A stretch of 64,000 nucleotides of DNA from Przewalskia tangutica (Eukaryota > Streptophyta > Magnoliopsida > Solanales > Solanaceae). Within the stretch, counting starts at the first letter, position 1. Each line of letters opens with the position of its first letter. The stretch is from NCBI GenBank assembly GCA_029844215.1, contig CM056736.1, positions 58,837,562 through 58,901,561 of the forward strand, in the 5' to 3' direction. Under the pieces are notes generated by a model. It did not search any database and had not been told where the DNA came from. It saw only the letters and a program-made list of their open reading frames with translations. The position numbers were made by a program, and so were the translations under genes. Positions 1 to 11,376 of the stretch are shown piece after piece.

Positions 1-503
1 CGACTGCGGTATCACGCAGCCGATGCGAACCTAAGACCACCGACTCGGTCTCCGAAGCCTTGATCACTCTCATGACCCGCTGTAACTGTCGGATGAACTC
101 CTGCGGATCATCCTCAGGCCTCGACCCGTAAAACTCTGGCGGGCTACAACTCAGAAAGTCTCGTAGCCTCAAACTATCTGCTCGGGGGTGAACCACTGGT
201 GCTCTCGGGCCTGAGCTGCTGCGTCCGGCCTATCCTCATATCAGCTCGACCACGGCGTGGCCAGGCCATCTCCTTGTACCCCAACTCCTGCGCCCGGTGT
301 GGGGTGGAGGCTCAGGTACTGTGGCCTCAGCAGCCACTGCTGCGGCTCTAAACTCTGCTGGAGCTGGCGGCGTCGCAAAACTCGATGCCTGAAGCACTAT
401 CTCAGGTAAAGACCGGGCCTGCGCCCTCGTACTCCTCTGTACCTCACTAGCAGCTCCCTCGGCTGCCTTGCCCTTCTGGGCTCTGGTTGCCTTGCGCGGG
501 CAT
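1..503 (-). pseudogene. Gag polyprotein fragment of element H
   Basis: This is the N-terminal part of a Ty3/gypsy Gag, the capsid protein that forms the cytoplasmic virus-like particle. The start is placed at ATG 503-501, aligned with the gag starts of D (54785) and B2 (31695). From about 165 down to 1 one frame is open and reads PPEFYGSRPEDDPQEFIRQL followed by RVMRVIKASETES and VVLGSHRLRD, the conserved start of the plant retrotransposon Gag domain. Between 165 and 503 the frame is broken by small indels, many at CAG/CTG/CCG sites, which may be sequence errors. The C-terminal half and zinc knuckles lie outside the window. The Gag identification is firm; function is lost or untestable here. 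Confidence 0.85.
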
Positions 504-684
504 AGCGGTAAAAGCGAGATACGTCGGAGGGTCCACTTACAACACGGCTCTAAGGCACGATCTCGGAATGAGAAGAATGGAAAACCAATCCTAAATGTCC
601 TGCGACCTCACGATTATAGATGTGGTGCACACGCCGATAATCAAGACTACTAGACACGATGCGTAGACACTTTCAGAGGATTAA

Positions 685-697
685 GCGCTCGATACCA
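685..697 (-). other. Primer-binding site of H (initiator tRNA-Met type)
   Basis: The minus strand reads TGGTATCGAGCGC four bases inside the LTR end. The clean form in D, B2 and C is TGGTATCAGAGCAG, complementary to the 3' end of plant initiator tRNA-Met. This copy carries lesions at both CAG positions. Confidence 0.75.
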
Positions 698-1304
698 CTT
701 TTGTCACGACCGAACCGGGCGTGGTCGTGCCTACCGGGAACCCTAGTGATACAACATCAGAGAAAATCAGCGGAAATAAAATATAAACATGAAACAAGAT
801 ATATGATCATAAAACAGGCCAACCAAACGGTTACCTTACCATAAAGTATATATATACAACTCTTTCAACACGAACATTTTAATCCTTTTTACAAACCACC
901 GCTAGCAGTACTACGGACCTAAGAGTTCTGACCGTAGCGGGACGGGGCCCATACCCACGAATGTACAAGAACCTCTGACTCGGGAACACATAGAAGAATA
1001 AGCCTCAGAAGAAAGCGGAGCTTCCCAATCTGTTGGCTGTGATCCTAAGGCGAGGATCAACTCCAGGTGTACTCACACTGCGGCATGAACGCAGCCCGAA
1101 GGAGGTCGATCTAACAGTACCAAGTATGTGGCGAAAATCGTAAATGAAATCATAATAGTCTATATAAAAGCAGGAGACATGTATGATAACAAAACTACGA
1201 TTCACAACATAAAGCGATCATGTCGTCGAGGACTCACGCCTCAGTCATCACTCAAATATAACGGGAATTTAACGCGCTGACGCGTGCCGGCGTCTCACCT
1301 CGGT

Positions 1305-1640
1305 ATAAGCATGGCCATGGAACCATCCCAATGGAAGCATACGTCGCGCCACATCGTGTCGGTATGTCGAAAGGAAATATCCGGATAACAATCGAAATGG
1401 AAGCGTACTCGTGGGCCACCATCGTGTCGGTATGTCCAAAGCGAATAACAAGATAACGATCAAAATGGAAGCATACTCGTGGGCGCCCATCGTGTCGGTA
1501 TGTCGATAAGGAAACAACAAGGCAATCCCAATGGAACCATACCCGATGCGCCACGCGTCGTGTCGGTATGTCGAGAGGAAACAACTAGGCAATCAAAATG
1601 GAACCATGTACGTGCGCCCGCGCATCGTGTTAGTATGTCC
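1305..1640. repeat. 68-bp minisatellite in LTR H
   Basis: About five units contain CATCGTGTCGGTATGTC at 1352, 1420, 1488, about 1555 and 1622, a spacing of 67-68 bp. Units also share AATGGAAGC(A/G)TACTCGTGGG. It lies where other LTRs of the window carry different tandem repeats. Confidence 0.85.
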
Positions 1641-3563
1641 AAGCGATTAGCATAAATAACACTATCAGCGGGAGCGTGCGTGGAATTCTCCGTCGCTGCC
1701 GCGTCAAGTAAGTTCTCAACGGATAGCGGCCTCGGCGAGAAGCGCGATAACACGAGAGATACAACACTTGCACAAAGGCTATCACAAGCATAGGCAAGTT
1801 CAACAATTTCATAGACTTATATTTTATTACAACAATTAGGGTTTTAACCCCAAAGTACTACATCATTAACTCTTTTTTAAAGGATCCGTTCCTTTCACAA
1901 AAGTCACATAATACGTAGTATAAAAATAGAGTGACTATCTTTTTAAGTAAACCAAAATACTTCCCTTTGTAAAATCAAGTAACAACATTATTTTCCAAGC
2001 GTTCAAGTTTGCCTAATTTCAAATGCTCAAGTTTCTCATTTTAGAAAGGTTTCATAACTCATAGTCTTAATCTCTTTTAAAACAATTGAGTAACATATGT
2101 CTTATATGTGAGTAGTTTATTCTTGTTTACAACAATCTTATTCTGTGACCATGATCTAGGAAATGTAATACAATTTTGTCTTATCTTAGCTTACATGCGG
2201 ATGGAGGTTTCTCTGGTTTTAATAACAATTAGTTATTTGTCAACACACTTTCCTTTATTAAGCGGCTGCGTGGTTTGCTCGACACTTATTCTCATTTAGA
2301 AATCGATAAAACATTATTCTTTTTAAAACCAAGTACTCATTACTCATGAATGAGGTTTCACAACACTTTTAACAAAATGTTAATAACCAAGTAAAACAAG
2401 TTAAGTCTCTTATCTTTCAAGATCAAGTCTCTTAACTTCTACAATCAATAAACCAATCTTTTACCTACATAGAGTCGTTATAACTAACTTCCCATAAAGC
2501 TATTATAACACCACATGTTTTAAACCAACCAACTCATTTAGCACGTATGCGTCTGGTACTACATAGTTTACAAAGCATCATGCTAGAAAGGATAGGAAGA
2601 GGTTCACATACCTCGCGACGATTATCGACAATAAGCAAAGCGCTCGCGATCGTAACGGCTATCATTTTCCACTCTTCAAGTAGAATACGCTACTCGTAGT
2701 ACTTCCACCTATAAGGCCACAAACTTATATTAAATTCTAACACTTGCGGTTCCATATTCTGAGAAAATTCGGCGGCCTCCCCACACATGCGTAAATCTCT
2801 CTCTATCGAGGCGGCTACCAAGCCAACGGGGTTATACGTCTAACGGGCGTATACAATTCTACTATCTGAGAATACCACACAAGTCTCTTTGCTGTCTGAT
2901 CTATGTAATTCTGATTCGGTTCTCTTCTTTATATTGGGCTTAAGTCAAAAGACATTGCATAAAGCTATGTTCAATTCTATATATAGTATACTTCAACTAT
3001 ATATTCCTACAACATGTAATTTCCAATTACAATAAGGGGGACAAGATTATTTACCTCGATAAGCCCAAAATTATCCGAGATAAAAGTCGATCCTGAGCAA
3101 GGTTTAGCTCTACTCAGTGCGCTCAATCCGCTCCAAACAACCCTTAGAAGTTCTAACCAACTTCTACTTAAATACTTGACCAACAATGAAGATTTCCTTA
3201 GGGTTTCGGTTTGAGACTAAAAGGACAAAAGGTAGTATTTTCGGGCTCTACGTATAGAGGTAACTTTGGGAATACTATAAGGTATTTGGGCTAAAGTATT
3301 TTGGGCATTATAACAATACTTGGAAGACAACTTTCTACCAAGGGGGGGGGGGGGTACCTCTCGGCCACACCACTAGGAGGGGGAGGGGAACCTCTCGGCC
3401 AAGGGGGCCTCACGAAAAAGGGGGAGGATGGGTGCTCTCGGCCAAAGGCCACTAGGAGGGGGAGGGTGTGTTCTTGGACGAGAAACACAACACCAAGGGG
3501 GGAGGAGGAGGGCACTCAAGACTTAGAAGTTTTTGGATGAAGAAGTCTTCAAGCTTAGGGGGG

Positions 3564-3785
3564 TATTTATAGGAAAACCAAAGGCCAACCAATGGCCAAG
3601 ATCAAGCCATGTGCAAGGCAAGTGTAAGGCCAAGATCAAGCCAAGTGCACCCTAACCCTACTCCACAAAACATGGCACAAAACAAGGCACAAAACAAGGC
3701 ACAAAACAAGGCCAAAACAAGGCACAAAACGTGAACCAATCGGCCACCCTTGACCGCCCACTAGAGGGTGACAAGTGTCGCCCTC
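3564..3785 (-). promoter_or_regulatory. U3 promoter region of LTR H (palindrome and TATA box)
   Basis: A palindrome (GAGGGTGACA, then TGTCGCCCTC with one mismatch) lies at 3764-3785. A TATAAATA box on the minus strand lies at 3571-3564, about 430 bp into the LTR. The same pair in the same order occurs in A1, D, E, F and B. Transcription would start just downstream of the TATA box; this is inferred. Confidence 0.65.
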
Positions 3786-4009
3786 TCGTTGGTCTAAAAT
3801 GTTTCATCTCTCGGAAAAATCCGCAAAAATTCTAAATGACATAGCCGGAATTTTCCGCCCATGAAGATACGTAAAGCGTTTAGTCAACGACTCTAGCAAG
3901 GTGTTGTGCACAAAATTCGATCCAATGCCTAACTTTAAGGCTCAAATTTTCTACGTACGTCCTTACGTACATACTCTGGAAATACGGGGTATAACAGTAT
4001 GGGAGGAAG

Positions 4010-4624
4010 TGCAGATCGCCGATAGGCTGGTTCGATGTGGGCGAGGTACAGTTAGTGGGACCAGACTTGGTGCAGCAGGCAGTGGATAAGGTGAAGCTTA
4101 TCCGAGAGTGGCTATTGACAGCTCAGAGTCGACATAAGTCATATGCATATCATCGTCGTCGGCATCTGGAGTTCGCAGTTGATGATTGAGTTTTCCTGAA
4201 GGTGTCACCCATGAAGGGTGTGATGAGATTCGGAAAGAAAGGGAAACTCAGCCCAAGGTACATTGGGCCCTATCAGATTGTCCGCAGGGTAGGAAAGGTT
4301 GCCTACGAGTTGGATCTGCCGTCCGATCTGGAGGCAGTGCATCCGGTGTTTCATGTTTCTATGCTGAGGAGATGTATCGGGGATCCATCTAGGGTACACC
4401 CGATTGACGATGTCGGTGGCCAGGGGTTATCGTATGAGGAGATTCCCATAGCGATAATCGATCGTCAGGTTAGGCGTCTGCGGACCAAGGACGTGGCTTT
4501 CGTCAAAGTCTTGTGGCGGAACGAGCTCAGGGAGGAGATGACGTGGGAAGCTGAGGAGGACATGAGGCAGAAGTATCCTCACCTATTCCCCACACCTCCA
4601 GGTAACTCACTTTCCTACTTGTAA
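4010..4624 (+). pseudogene. Pol C-terminus of element F: integrase tail and chromodomain
   Basis: This is the 3' end of a Ty3/gypsy pol ORF, truncated on the left by insertion of H. The frame starts CRSPIGWFDVGEVQLVGPDL at 4010, the linker after the integrase core, and runs to TAA 4622-4624. One in-frame TGA at about 4187 replaces the Trp codon expected in DDWVFLKV. Downstream the frame is clean through LSPRYIGPYQIVRRVGKVAY and VLWRNELREEMTWEAEEDM to YPHLFPTP. The last part matches the chromodomain that chromoviruses carry at the integrase C-terminus, thought to steer integration into marked chromatin. It is closely similar to element C (48002-48612) and keeps CAG where C has a TAG stop. The domain is clear; the protein cannot be made from this copy. 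Confidence 0.9.
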
Positions 4625-4650
4625 ATGTTCATTATCGTTTTTGCTTAAGT

Positions 4651-4673
4651 GTTATATTGTGGCCATGTGTGGC
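4651..4673 (+). other. Conserved noncoding block upstream of the purine tract (F)
   Basis: TTATATTGTGGCCATGTG and the following TGGC lie shortly after the pol stop. Counterparts occur upstream of the purine tract in A, B1, B2, C, D and G. Role unknown. Confidence 0.6.
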
Positions 4674-4722
4674 GCACCAAGCTGTTAAGTTGTGAGGTAT
4701 TTTATCGTTAACTGTCTTGGGA

Positions 4723-4760
4723 AGGAACATTCGGGACGAATGTTTCTAAGGAGGGGAGAA
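4723..4760 (+). other. Hairpin plus polypurine tract of element F
   Basis: AACATTCG-GGA-CGAATGTT forms a perfect 8-bp stem with a 3-nt loop, extended by imperfect AGG/TCT ends. It is followed at once by AAGGAGGGGAGAA and the LTR start TGTTATAC at 4761. The purine run is the expected plus-strand primer site. Confidence 0.8.
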
Positions 4761-7527
4761 TGTTATACCTCATATTTCGGAGTAATATGCGTGAGGCGTG
4801 CGTCTGAAAGTCTAGCCTTAAAGTTTAGGCACAAGACGTTTTTTTTTGCACAACTCACAAAACGAATGGTTTTCCGACGAAACGTTTAACAAGACTCGCG
4901 TAGGATAAATTCCGGCTATGTCATTTCTAATTTTTGCGGATTTTTCCGAGAGACGAAAAATTTTGGACCAACAAGAGGGCGACACTTGTCACCCTCTCAT
5001 TGATGGATGTGGGACGACAATAGGGCCGATTGGAAGGGCTTGTTTTGTCAAGGAGTTGGTAGGATATTTTGTGTAGTAGATAGAATGGACACTTGCCTAA
5101 ATCCTCACCCTACACTTGCCTTGCACTTGGCATCATCTTGGCCATTGGTTGGCCATGGCTTGACCTATAAATACCCCCTTAAGATGAAGAGTTCTTCATC
5201 CACAAATTACTTTCAAAGTCTTGAAAATCCTCCCCTCTCCCTTGTTAGCCTTTTCGTCCAAACACTTCCCCCCCTCCCCTTGTGAAGGCCTTGGCCGAAA
5301 CACCCCCCCCTCTAGCCTAGTAGCCACTGGCGAAACCTACCCCCCTCCCTTGGTAGAAAAGTTGCCTTCTAGTATTGTTATAATGCCCAAAATACCCTAG
5401 CCCAAATCCCTTAGTACGTAGTTGAAGTTGTGAAGAACTTCTAAGGGTTCTTGGAGCTATCGGACGATACAAATTAGGAGCTAAACCTCGCTCGGGATCG
5501 ACTTTTATCTAGGATATTATTGGGCTTACGAGGTAAATAAACTTATCCTTCTTTTGTAATTAGAGAATACATCTTGTAGAAGTATAGGAATAAGTATAAA
5601 TACTTAGAAGGATATTCTGAGAATAGAATTGAGCTATTATCACGATGAAGGGTATAAAGAAGAATAATTGAGCGTACTCACATAGAATTTTTTCTGATGA
5701 AGTGTATAACTTAGGGTAGGGAAGTCTTTGCCAAATTTTTCTAGAATAGAGAACCCTCGCTAGAGCTGTTTTACGGTATAGTTTAGGCGTTGATAGGCGT
5801 ATTTGGTATTATAGGTTGATTCTGCTGCGCGACATACTCGACTTGGCGGTGGATTTGTAGAAGGTATGTGATTCTTCCTAAGCATGATATTTTAAAATAT
5901 ATATATAGTGCGGTAAGCGTACATGTGTTAAGCGAATTATAATTACGGCAATGTCTTTTGACTTAAGCTGAATAATACTTACGGATGTCTTGCGACTTAA
6001 GCTGAATAATAAGGATCTTAAAGCATTTCCAAAGAATACTGAATCATTTTTTTAACAGAAGAGAAATGTTTGGTTTTTAAACAAAAAGCTTAAGAGTTAT
6101 ACTAGCTTTATGGGAAGTTAGGTATAACCACTTAAGAAAGATAAAAAGAAACAGTTTACTTATGTGTTTATAAAAGACTTATATTGATTTCTGGAAAGTA
6201 TAATAAGATGGTTTGATGAGTAGACATAATATTATGGGTGTTAGTGTCTTGTAACGTTTGTGTAAAAGGATATTCTTGTTGTGCTTATGTTGTTTAACGA
6301 TAAGCTGTTATGTTAGTATTATATCACTCACCTCTTGACATATTCAGGGGTTAAGGCGCCTCCGATGCGGGGTAGACTCGGTGATGCAGGACCGTGATTC
6401 GAGAATACCTCATGCGGGTCGGGGACCTATGCGAGCTACGAGAGTTCGAGTTAGTGTGCGGGGTTATACCTCATGCGGTTACATGTGGCCGTGCGGACTA
6501 CGAGTCGGGGCGATGCGGAGTAGCTACCCTCGATGCGAGGTCATACCTCATGCGGGCCTATGTGAGTGGCCTATCACGGACTACGAGTCGAGATTAGGCT
6601 TGCATAATGATAATATGGGCGAGTGGCCTGCGATCATTCGCGGCCTAGAAAAGACACATTACGATTTACCTATTGTTGCTCTTGTTTATGATGTGGCACT
6701 ATGTGCGATTCATTAGTTGTTTCGTGCATATTTTTAAAATTGGTTTTAAAGTGATATGATTTCATTTAAGTACTTCTGATTTCACATACTTAGTACTGTT
6801 GTCTTGACCTCCTTGAAGCTGCGTTCAATGCATGGTAAGAGCGGCAGTGCTAGATCCATCCTTACGATCTTTGCTTTGGTGTCGGGAGCTCCATCTTCTC
6901 CGGAGGCTCTACTTTTTGGGTATGATCTCCCTGTATTGTAGATAGTTTTGTACATTCAGGGTATGGCGGGGCCCTGTCCCGCCATAGTTGTTTACTTCCT
7001 TAGAGGTTTGTAGTCCTGTTGTACAGTAAGGATGTAAACTGCCTGATTTTGGTTTATATATATTATGCCGAAAGGCGACTTTCTCATATAAGCGTGTCTA
7101 AATTTTCATTGATTCATGTCTTGTTTTATATTCCGCTGATTTTCTCGATGTATGACTACTTGGGTGCGGGTAAGGCACGATCACGAGCCGAGCAGTCGTG
7201 ACACTTAGGATCTGGTTGACATTTTGAGATGGCTCGATGTTAGGAGTTGTCATGGCTATGTATATTCGAAGTGCAGCGGGGCCTTGTCGTCATAGTATTT
7301 GTTCAAATCTTAAGTGCGTATTCATCGTAAATTTGGGTGACTAGAGTTGTTTTTACATTGTTAAACAGTGTAGACCCTTTCGGGTAATTTTTATGTTATG
7401 GCAGCCTTATCGTCTTGGCCTTGATTTAAAAAAAAAGTGTTATTTATCTTCCGCAATTTATTATGTTGTATAATTATAAGGGTGCCCAGGTAGGGCACCA
7501 GTCGCGGCCCGGGGTCGGGTCGTGACA
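4761..7527 (+). repeat. 3' LTR of element F (alpha-like, 2767 bp)
   Basis: It begins TGTTATACCTCATATT right after the purine tract and ends GGGTCGTGACA at 7527. It carries a U3 palindrome, a TATA box, a C-rich leader, the CTTTATGGGAAGTT block at about 6112, a degenerate repeat rich in ATACCTCATGCGG (6395-6600), and the conserved 3' half. The matching 5' LTR is outside the window, so the TSD cannot be tested. Confidence 0.88.
4975..5173 (+). promoter_or_regulatory. U3 palindrome and TATA box of LTR F
   Basis: The palindrome GAGGGCGACA-CT-TGTCACCCTC spans 4975-4996. TATAAATA is at 5166-5173, followed by a run of C and a pyrimidine-rich leader. The order matches the other alpha LTRs. Confidence 0.65.
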
Positions 7528-8120
7528 ACTAAGGTCATACCCAGAGATCAAATGTTCTGCCTGTCTAGGGGAATGGGCTTAAAACTCAATCAATAAGAGC
7601 CGATATGGTGGATACCCAACCTTACTGACTGGAGATCCCAGGAATTAGGTTCAATGAGAAAACTAAATCGTAAAGGTTCTGTTGAGCGCTTCGGTGGAAG
7701 CAAGAGCACTTCGAATGATAATTTTTGTAAAGAAACATAAATCCAAGGTTGTTCCCATACTAGACATTAAGTGCTATATGTAGTGTGGGTAGATGTTAAG
7801 GTTCCAAAACCTTAGGTTTGGGAAAACTTTTAATGGTTCCTAATACTTGTGAAGTGGGGTATAGCAGGATACCTTGTAGGAGACCATCTATTTAAGTGCG
7901 AGGACATACTGCCTCAAATGAACGCACTTAAGAATCCAAGAAGTGTCCACGACCACAACGGACAAAACATTGAAGGAGAACATAGTAAGGAAAGTTGTTG
8001 TGTTGGTACCGTTGACTTGGCTTACACTAAACACTGACGGTTCAAGACATCACGTTCACCGCGAAGTAAGTAAGTCTGATTGTATTCAACTATGGAAGGT
8101 TCAAAGCCACGACTACCTAT
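7528..8120. other. Unassigned sequence between LTR F and LTR A1
   Basis: These 593 bp match neither LTRs nor gag/pol of the window. No convincing ORF is seen; the longest frames are about 60-80 codons and show no recognisable motif. It is neither satellite-like nor strongly repetitive. It could be the noncoding part of another transposon (a Ty1/copia element is a guess) or old unique DNA. It is the left flank of A and ends in CCTAT. Confidence 0.4.
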
Positions 8121-8334
8121 TGTTATACCCCGTATTTCCAGAGTATGTACGTGAGGGCGTACGTACAAAAGTTTTAGCCTTAAGTAGGCATTAGGGACGA
8201 AATTTGTGCACAACTAGCAAAAAGAATTATTTTCCGACGAAACGTTTTCCGGACTTTGCGAAGGGAAAATTACGGTTGCAACATTTATAATTTTTGCGGA
8301 TTTTTCCGAGAGATGAAATATTTTGGACCAACGA

Positions 8335-8549
8335 GAGGGTGACAAGTGTCACCCTCAAGTGGGCGGAAATTGATGGACGAACTTGGCACGTTTTTTTGCC
8401 TTTATTTTGGTCAAGGATTAGGTAGGATATTTTTGTGATATTTTGTGTAGTATATGAGCAAGTGGGACCCACACAACACTTGTCCAAATCTCCACCCTCC
8501 ACTTGCCCTCCACTTGCCTTAATCTTGGCCATTGGTTTCCCTATAAATA
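8335..8549 (+). promoter_or_regulatory. U3 palindrome and TATA box of LTR A1
   Basis: Perfect palindrome of arms GAGGGTGACA and TGTCACCCTC around AG at 8335-8356. TATAAATA at 8542-8549, then poly-C. Confidence 0.65.
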
Positions 8550-10276
8550 CCCCCCCTTAGTTGAAGACTTCTTCATCCACAAATAATTTCTAAGTCTTGA
8601 AATCCCTCTCCCCCTTTGAAAGGCTCTCGTCCAAGAGCTCCCCCTCCCCCTTTGTGAAGCCTTGGCCGAAACATCCCCCCCCCCCTCCTAGTTGTTCTCG
8701 TGAAATACCCCCCCCCCCTTGGTAGAAAAGTATTCTCCAAGTATTGTTACTATTCCAAAATACCTTGGCCCAAATACCTTGTAGTATTCCAAGGTTACAC
8801 CTATACTAAAAGCCCATAAATACTATTATACTTCCCTTCAGTCACAAAACGAAACCCTAAGGAAAATCTTCATAGTCGGTTGAAGTGTTAAGTAGAAGTT
8901 GTGTAGAACTTCTAAGGGTTTCTTGGAGCGAATTGGAGCGTTCAGAATAGGAGCTAAACGTTGCTCAGGATCGACATATAAACTTAGATAATTTTGGGCT
9001 TATCGAGGTAAATACTCTTGTCCTTCTATTGTAATTGGAAATTACATACTACATTAGTATAGGAATGAGTATAAGATATATAGAAGGATGGTATAAGAGA
9101 AGAGAATTGAATTGAAATCACATCAGAAGAATATTAAAGAAGAAAGTAGGCTGTACTTACATGGGATTTGTATTCTGATGAACTTGTGTAGTTTGGCGGG
9201 TAGGAAGTCTTGCCCAATTTTCCGTAGAATGAAGAATACGTATCTAGAATTATTCTACGAGTAGTCTAGGCGTTGATAGACTTGTATGACCATTATAGGT
9301 TGAAATCGCAAAGTGGCGTATTCTACTCGAAGGGTGGAAAGGGCTAGCGAGATTCTGATACTTTGGAGCGTTTTGCTAATAGTCGATAATCGTCGCAAGG
9401 TATCTGATTCTTCCTATCCTCTTGAGCATGATATTTTAAAAGAATATATATAGTACGGTAGACGTACGTGTGTTAACTGAACGTGGTTTTACTTCGATGT
9501 CTTTTGACTTGAGTTTTAAATAATAAAGAATCTTGAAGTATTTCAAAGGAATTAAGAATCGTTTGTGAAAGAAGAATAATACTTGATTTTGAAAGCTTAA
9601 GATTTATACTAGCTTTATGGGAAGTTAGGTATAACGACTTAAGAGTAATAAAAAGAATGGTTTATTGATTTTAGAAGTTAAGAGACTTGAGCTCAAAAGA
9701 TAAGAGACTTGACTTAATTGAATTGATATGAATTTTGTTAAAAAGTGTGAAACCTCATTCGTGAGTAATGAGTACTTGGTTTTTTTTTTAAAAAGAATAA
9801 TGTTTCACTGATTTCGGAAATGAGAATAAGTATCGAACGAACCACTGCAGCGTTAATAAAGGAAAATGTATTGACAAATAAGTAATTATATTAAAACCAG
9901 TAGAAACCTCCATCTGCATAGAAGCTAAGATAAGACAAAATTGTATTACATTTCCTAGATCATGGCTGCTTTAATAAGATTATTATAAACAAGAATAACC
10001 TACTCACACATAAGGCATATGTTACTCAAATTATTTTAAAAGAGAATTATGTTATTAAGTGATTAAGACTATGAACTACGAAACCTTTCGAAAATGAGAG
10101 ACTTGAGTATTTGAAATTAGGCAAACTTGAACTTTTGGAAAAGAATGTTGATACTTGAATTTAAGAAGGAAAGTGTTTTGGTTTAAAAAGAAGGGCATAG
10201 TATTGCCTTAGTTGTTTTAAAAAGAAAGCATGGTATTATCTTAATCTGTCTTAAAAGAGCGTTTAAATGTTATGGC

Positions 10277-10570
10277 CACACGACACCGCGTTCATGGGAT
10301 GAACTGGGAATGTATTTCACACGACACCGTGTTCATGGGATGAACCGGGAATGTATTCCACACGATACCGAGTCCATGAGATGGACCGGGAATGTATTTC
10401 ATGCGATACCGAGTTCATGGGATGAACCGGGAATGTATTCCACACGATACCGAGTTCATGGGATGAACCGAGAATGTATACCACCTGATTTGATACCGAG
10501 TCCATGAGATGGACCGGGAATGTATTCCATACGATTCCACCTCGAGTCCATGAGATGGGCCGAGACATGT
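10277..10570. repeat. 41-bp minisatellite in LTR A1
   Basis: Units contain CGATACCGAGTTCATGGGAT and ACCGGGAATGTATTCCACA. They recur at 10281, 10322, 10363, 10404 and 10445 with 41-bp spacing, then a longer last unit. Related in sequence to the arrays of A2 and E. Confidence 0.85.
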
Positions 10571-11183
10571 TACACGATTTATACCTAGACTGCCGGCAGT
10601 GAGGAAGGAGTTCCACGGGCATGAGGGCTGACTTTGAGGGCGTGAGTCCCTGACTTGACATGACTGTTTTTATGTTATGAACTGTAGTTTTGTTATCATA
10701 TATGTCTTCTGTTTTATATAGACTATTATGATTTCATTTTGATATTTTGATTTCACATACTTGGTACTGTTATCGACCTCCCGGCTGCGTTCATGCCGCA
10801 GGTAGAGGTACAGCGGTTGTTGATCCTCGCTCATAGGATCACAGTTCAGCGTATTGGGATGCTCCGTTTCTCCGGAGGCTTATCTTTTGGTATGTTTCAC
10901 TGAGTTGTAGGTTCTTGTACATTCCGGGGTATTGCGGGGCCCTGTCACGTCATAGTTGTTGTTACATTCTTAAGTGCATGAAATGCTTGTTGTGGCGGGA
11001 TTTGTAAAGGGGATGTAGCTGTTCAAGTTTTATTATATATATGCTTAGAAGGGCAATTTTCTCGAATAAAGCATTCTCTCTTCATATCGTTTCATGTCTT
11101 GTTTTATATTCATTGATTACTACGATGTATGTCTACTTGGGTGCGGGTAAGGCACGATCCCGGCCGGTTGGTCGTGATACCTA

Positions 11184-11196
11184 TTGTATCGAGCGG
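11184..11196 (+). other. Decayed primer-binding site of element A
   Basis: TTGTATCGAGCGG aligns with TGGTATCAGAGCAG of B2 and C; lesions fall on the two CAG positions. It is followed by TTAATCCTCGGAAAGTGTCT, the leader shared with B2 and C. Confidence 0.6.
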
Positions 11197-11376
11197 TTAA
11201 TCCTCGGAAAGTGTCTGAACCGTATCTAGTAAGTCTTGATTATCGGTGTGTTGTGCACATCAATAATGTCGAGGCTATAGGATATTTAGGATTGGTTTCC
11301 ATTCTTCTCATTACGAGATCGTGCCTTAGAGGCGTGTTATAAGTTGGACCCCTCGATGTATTTCATTTTTACGATT

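Larger units (their letters stand above)
1..3996 (-). mobile_element. Ty3/gypsy element H, partial (gag 5' part and 5' LTR)
   Basis: Read on the minus strand this is a 5' LTR (702-3996), a primer site beside it and the first part of gag running off the left edge. The LTR start at 3996 directly abuts integrase coding sequence of a plus-strand element: the right flank GTATGGGAGG continues the pol reading that is uninterrupted in element C near 47980. H therefore inserted into the integrase region of element F. Its other LTR and left TSD lie outside the window, so the duplication cannot be checked. The Gag type (RVMRVIKASETES) matches the gag-only elements A, B and D. Whether H had pol cannot be seen. 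Confidence 0.85.
702..3996 (-). repeat. 5' LTR of element H (alpha family, 3295 bp)
   Basis: The minus strand starts TGTTATACCCCG at 3996 and ends in GTCGTGACA at 702. In order on the minus strand it holds the U3 palindrome (3785-3764), a TATA box (3571-3564), a G/C homopolymer-rich stretch (about 3520-3340), the conserved CTTTATGGGAAGTT block (about 2490), a 68-bp minisatellite and the GC-rich 3' end. The 3' 700 bp matches the other LTRs but has many small deletions. The ORFs across the poly-G tract are not genes. Confidence 0.9.
8121..11179 (+). repeat. Left LTR of element A (alpha family, 3059 bp)
   Basis: It begins TGTTATACCCCGTATTTCC and ends GGTCGTGATA (usual GTGACA). Inside are the palindrome 8335-8356, TATA box 8542-8549, C-rich leader up to about 8740, the CTTTATGGGAAGTT block near 9614, a minisatellite 10277-10570 and the hairpin series near 10790-10950. 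Confidence 0.88.

Noticed and set aside
3291..3540. Gly/Pro-rich ORFs on both strands
   Set aside because: They are translations of the poly-G/poly-C leader inside LTR H and have no start context or homologous protein feature.
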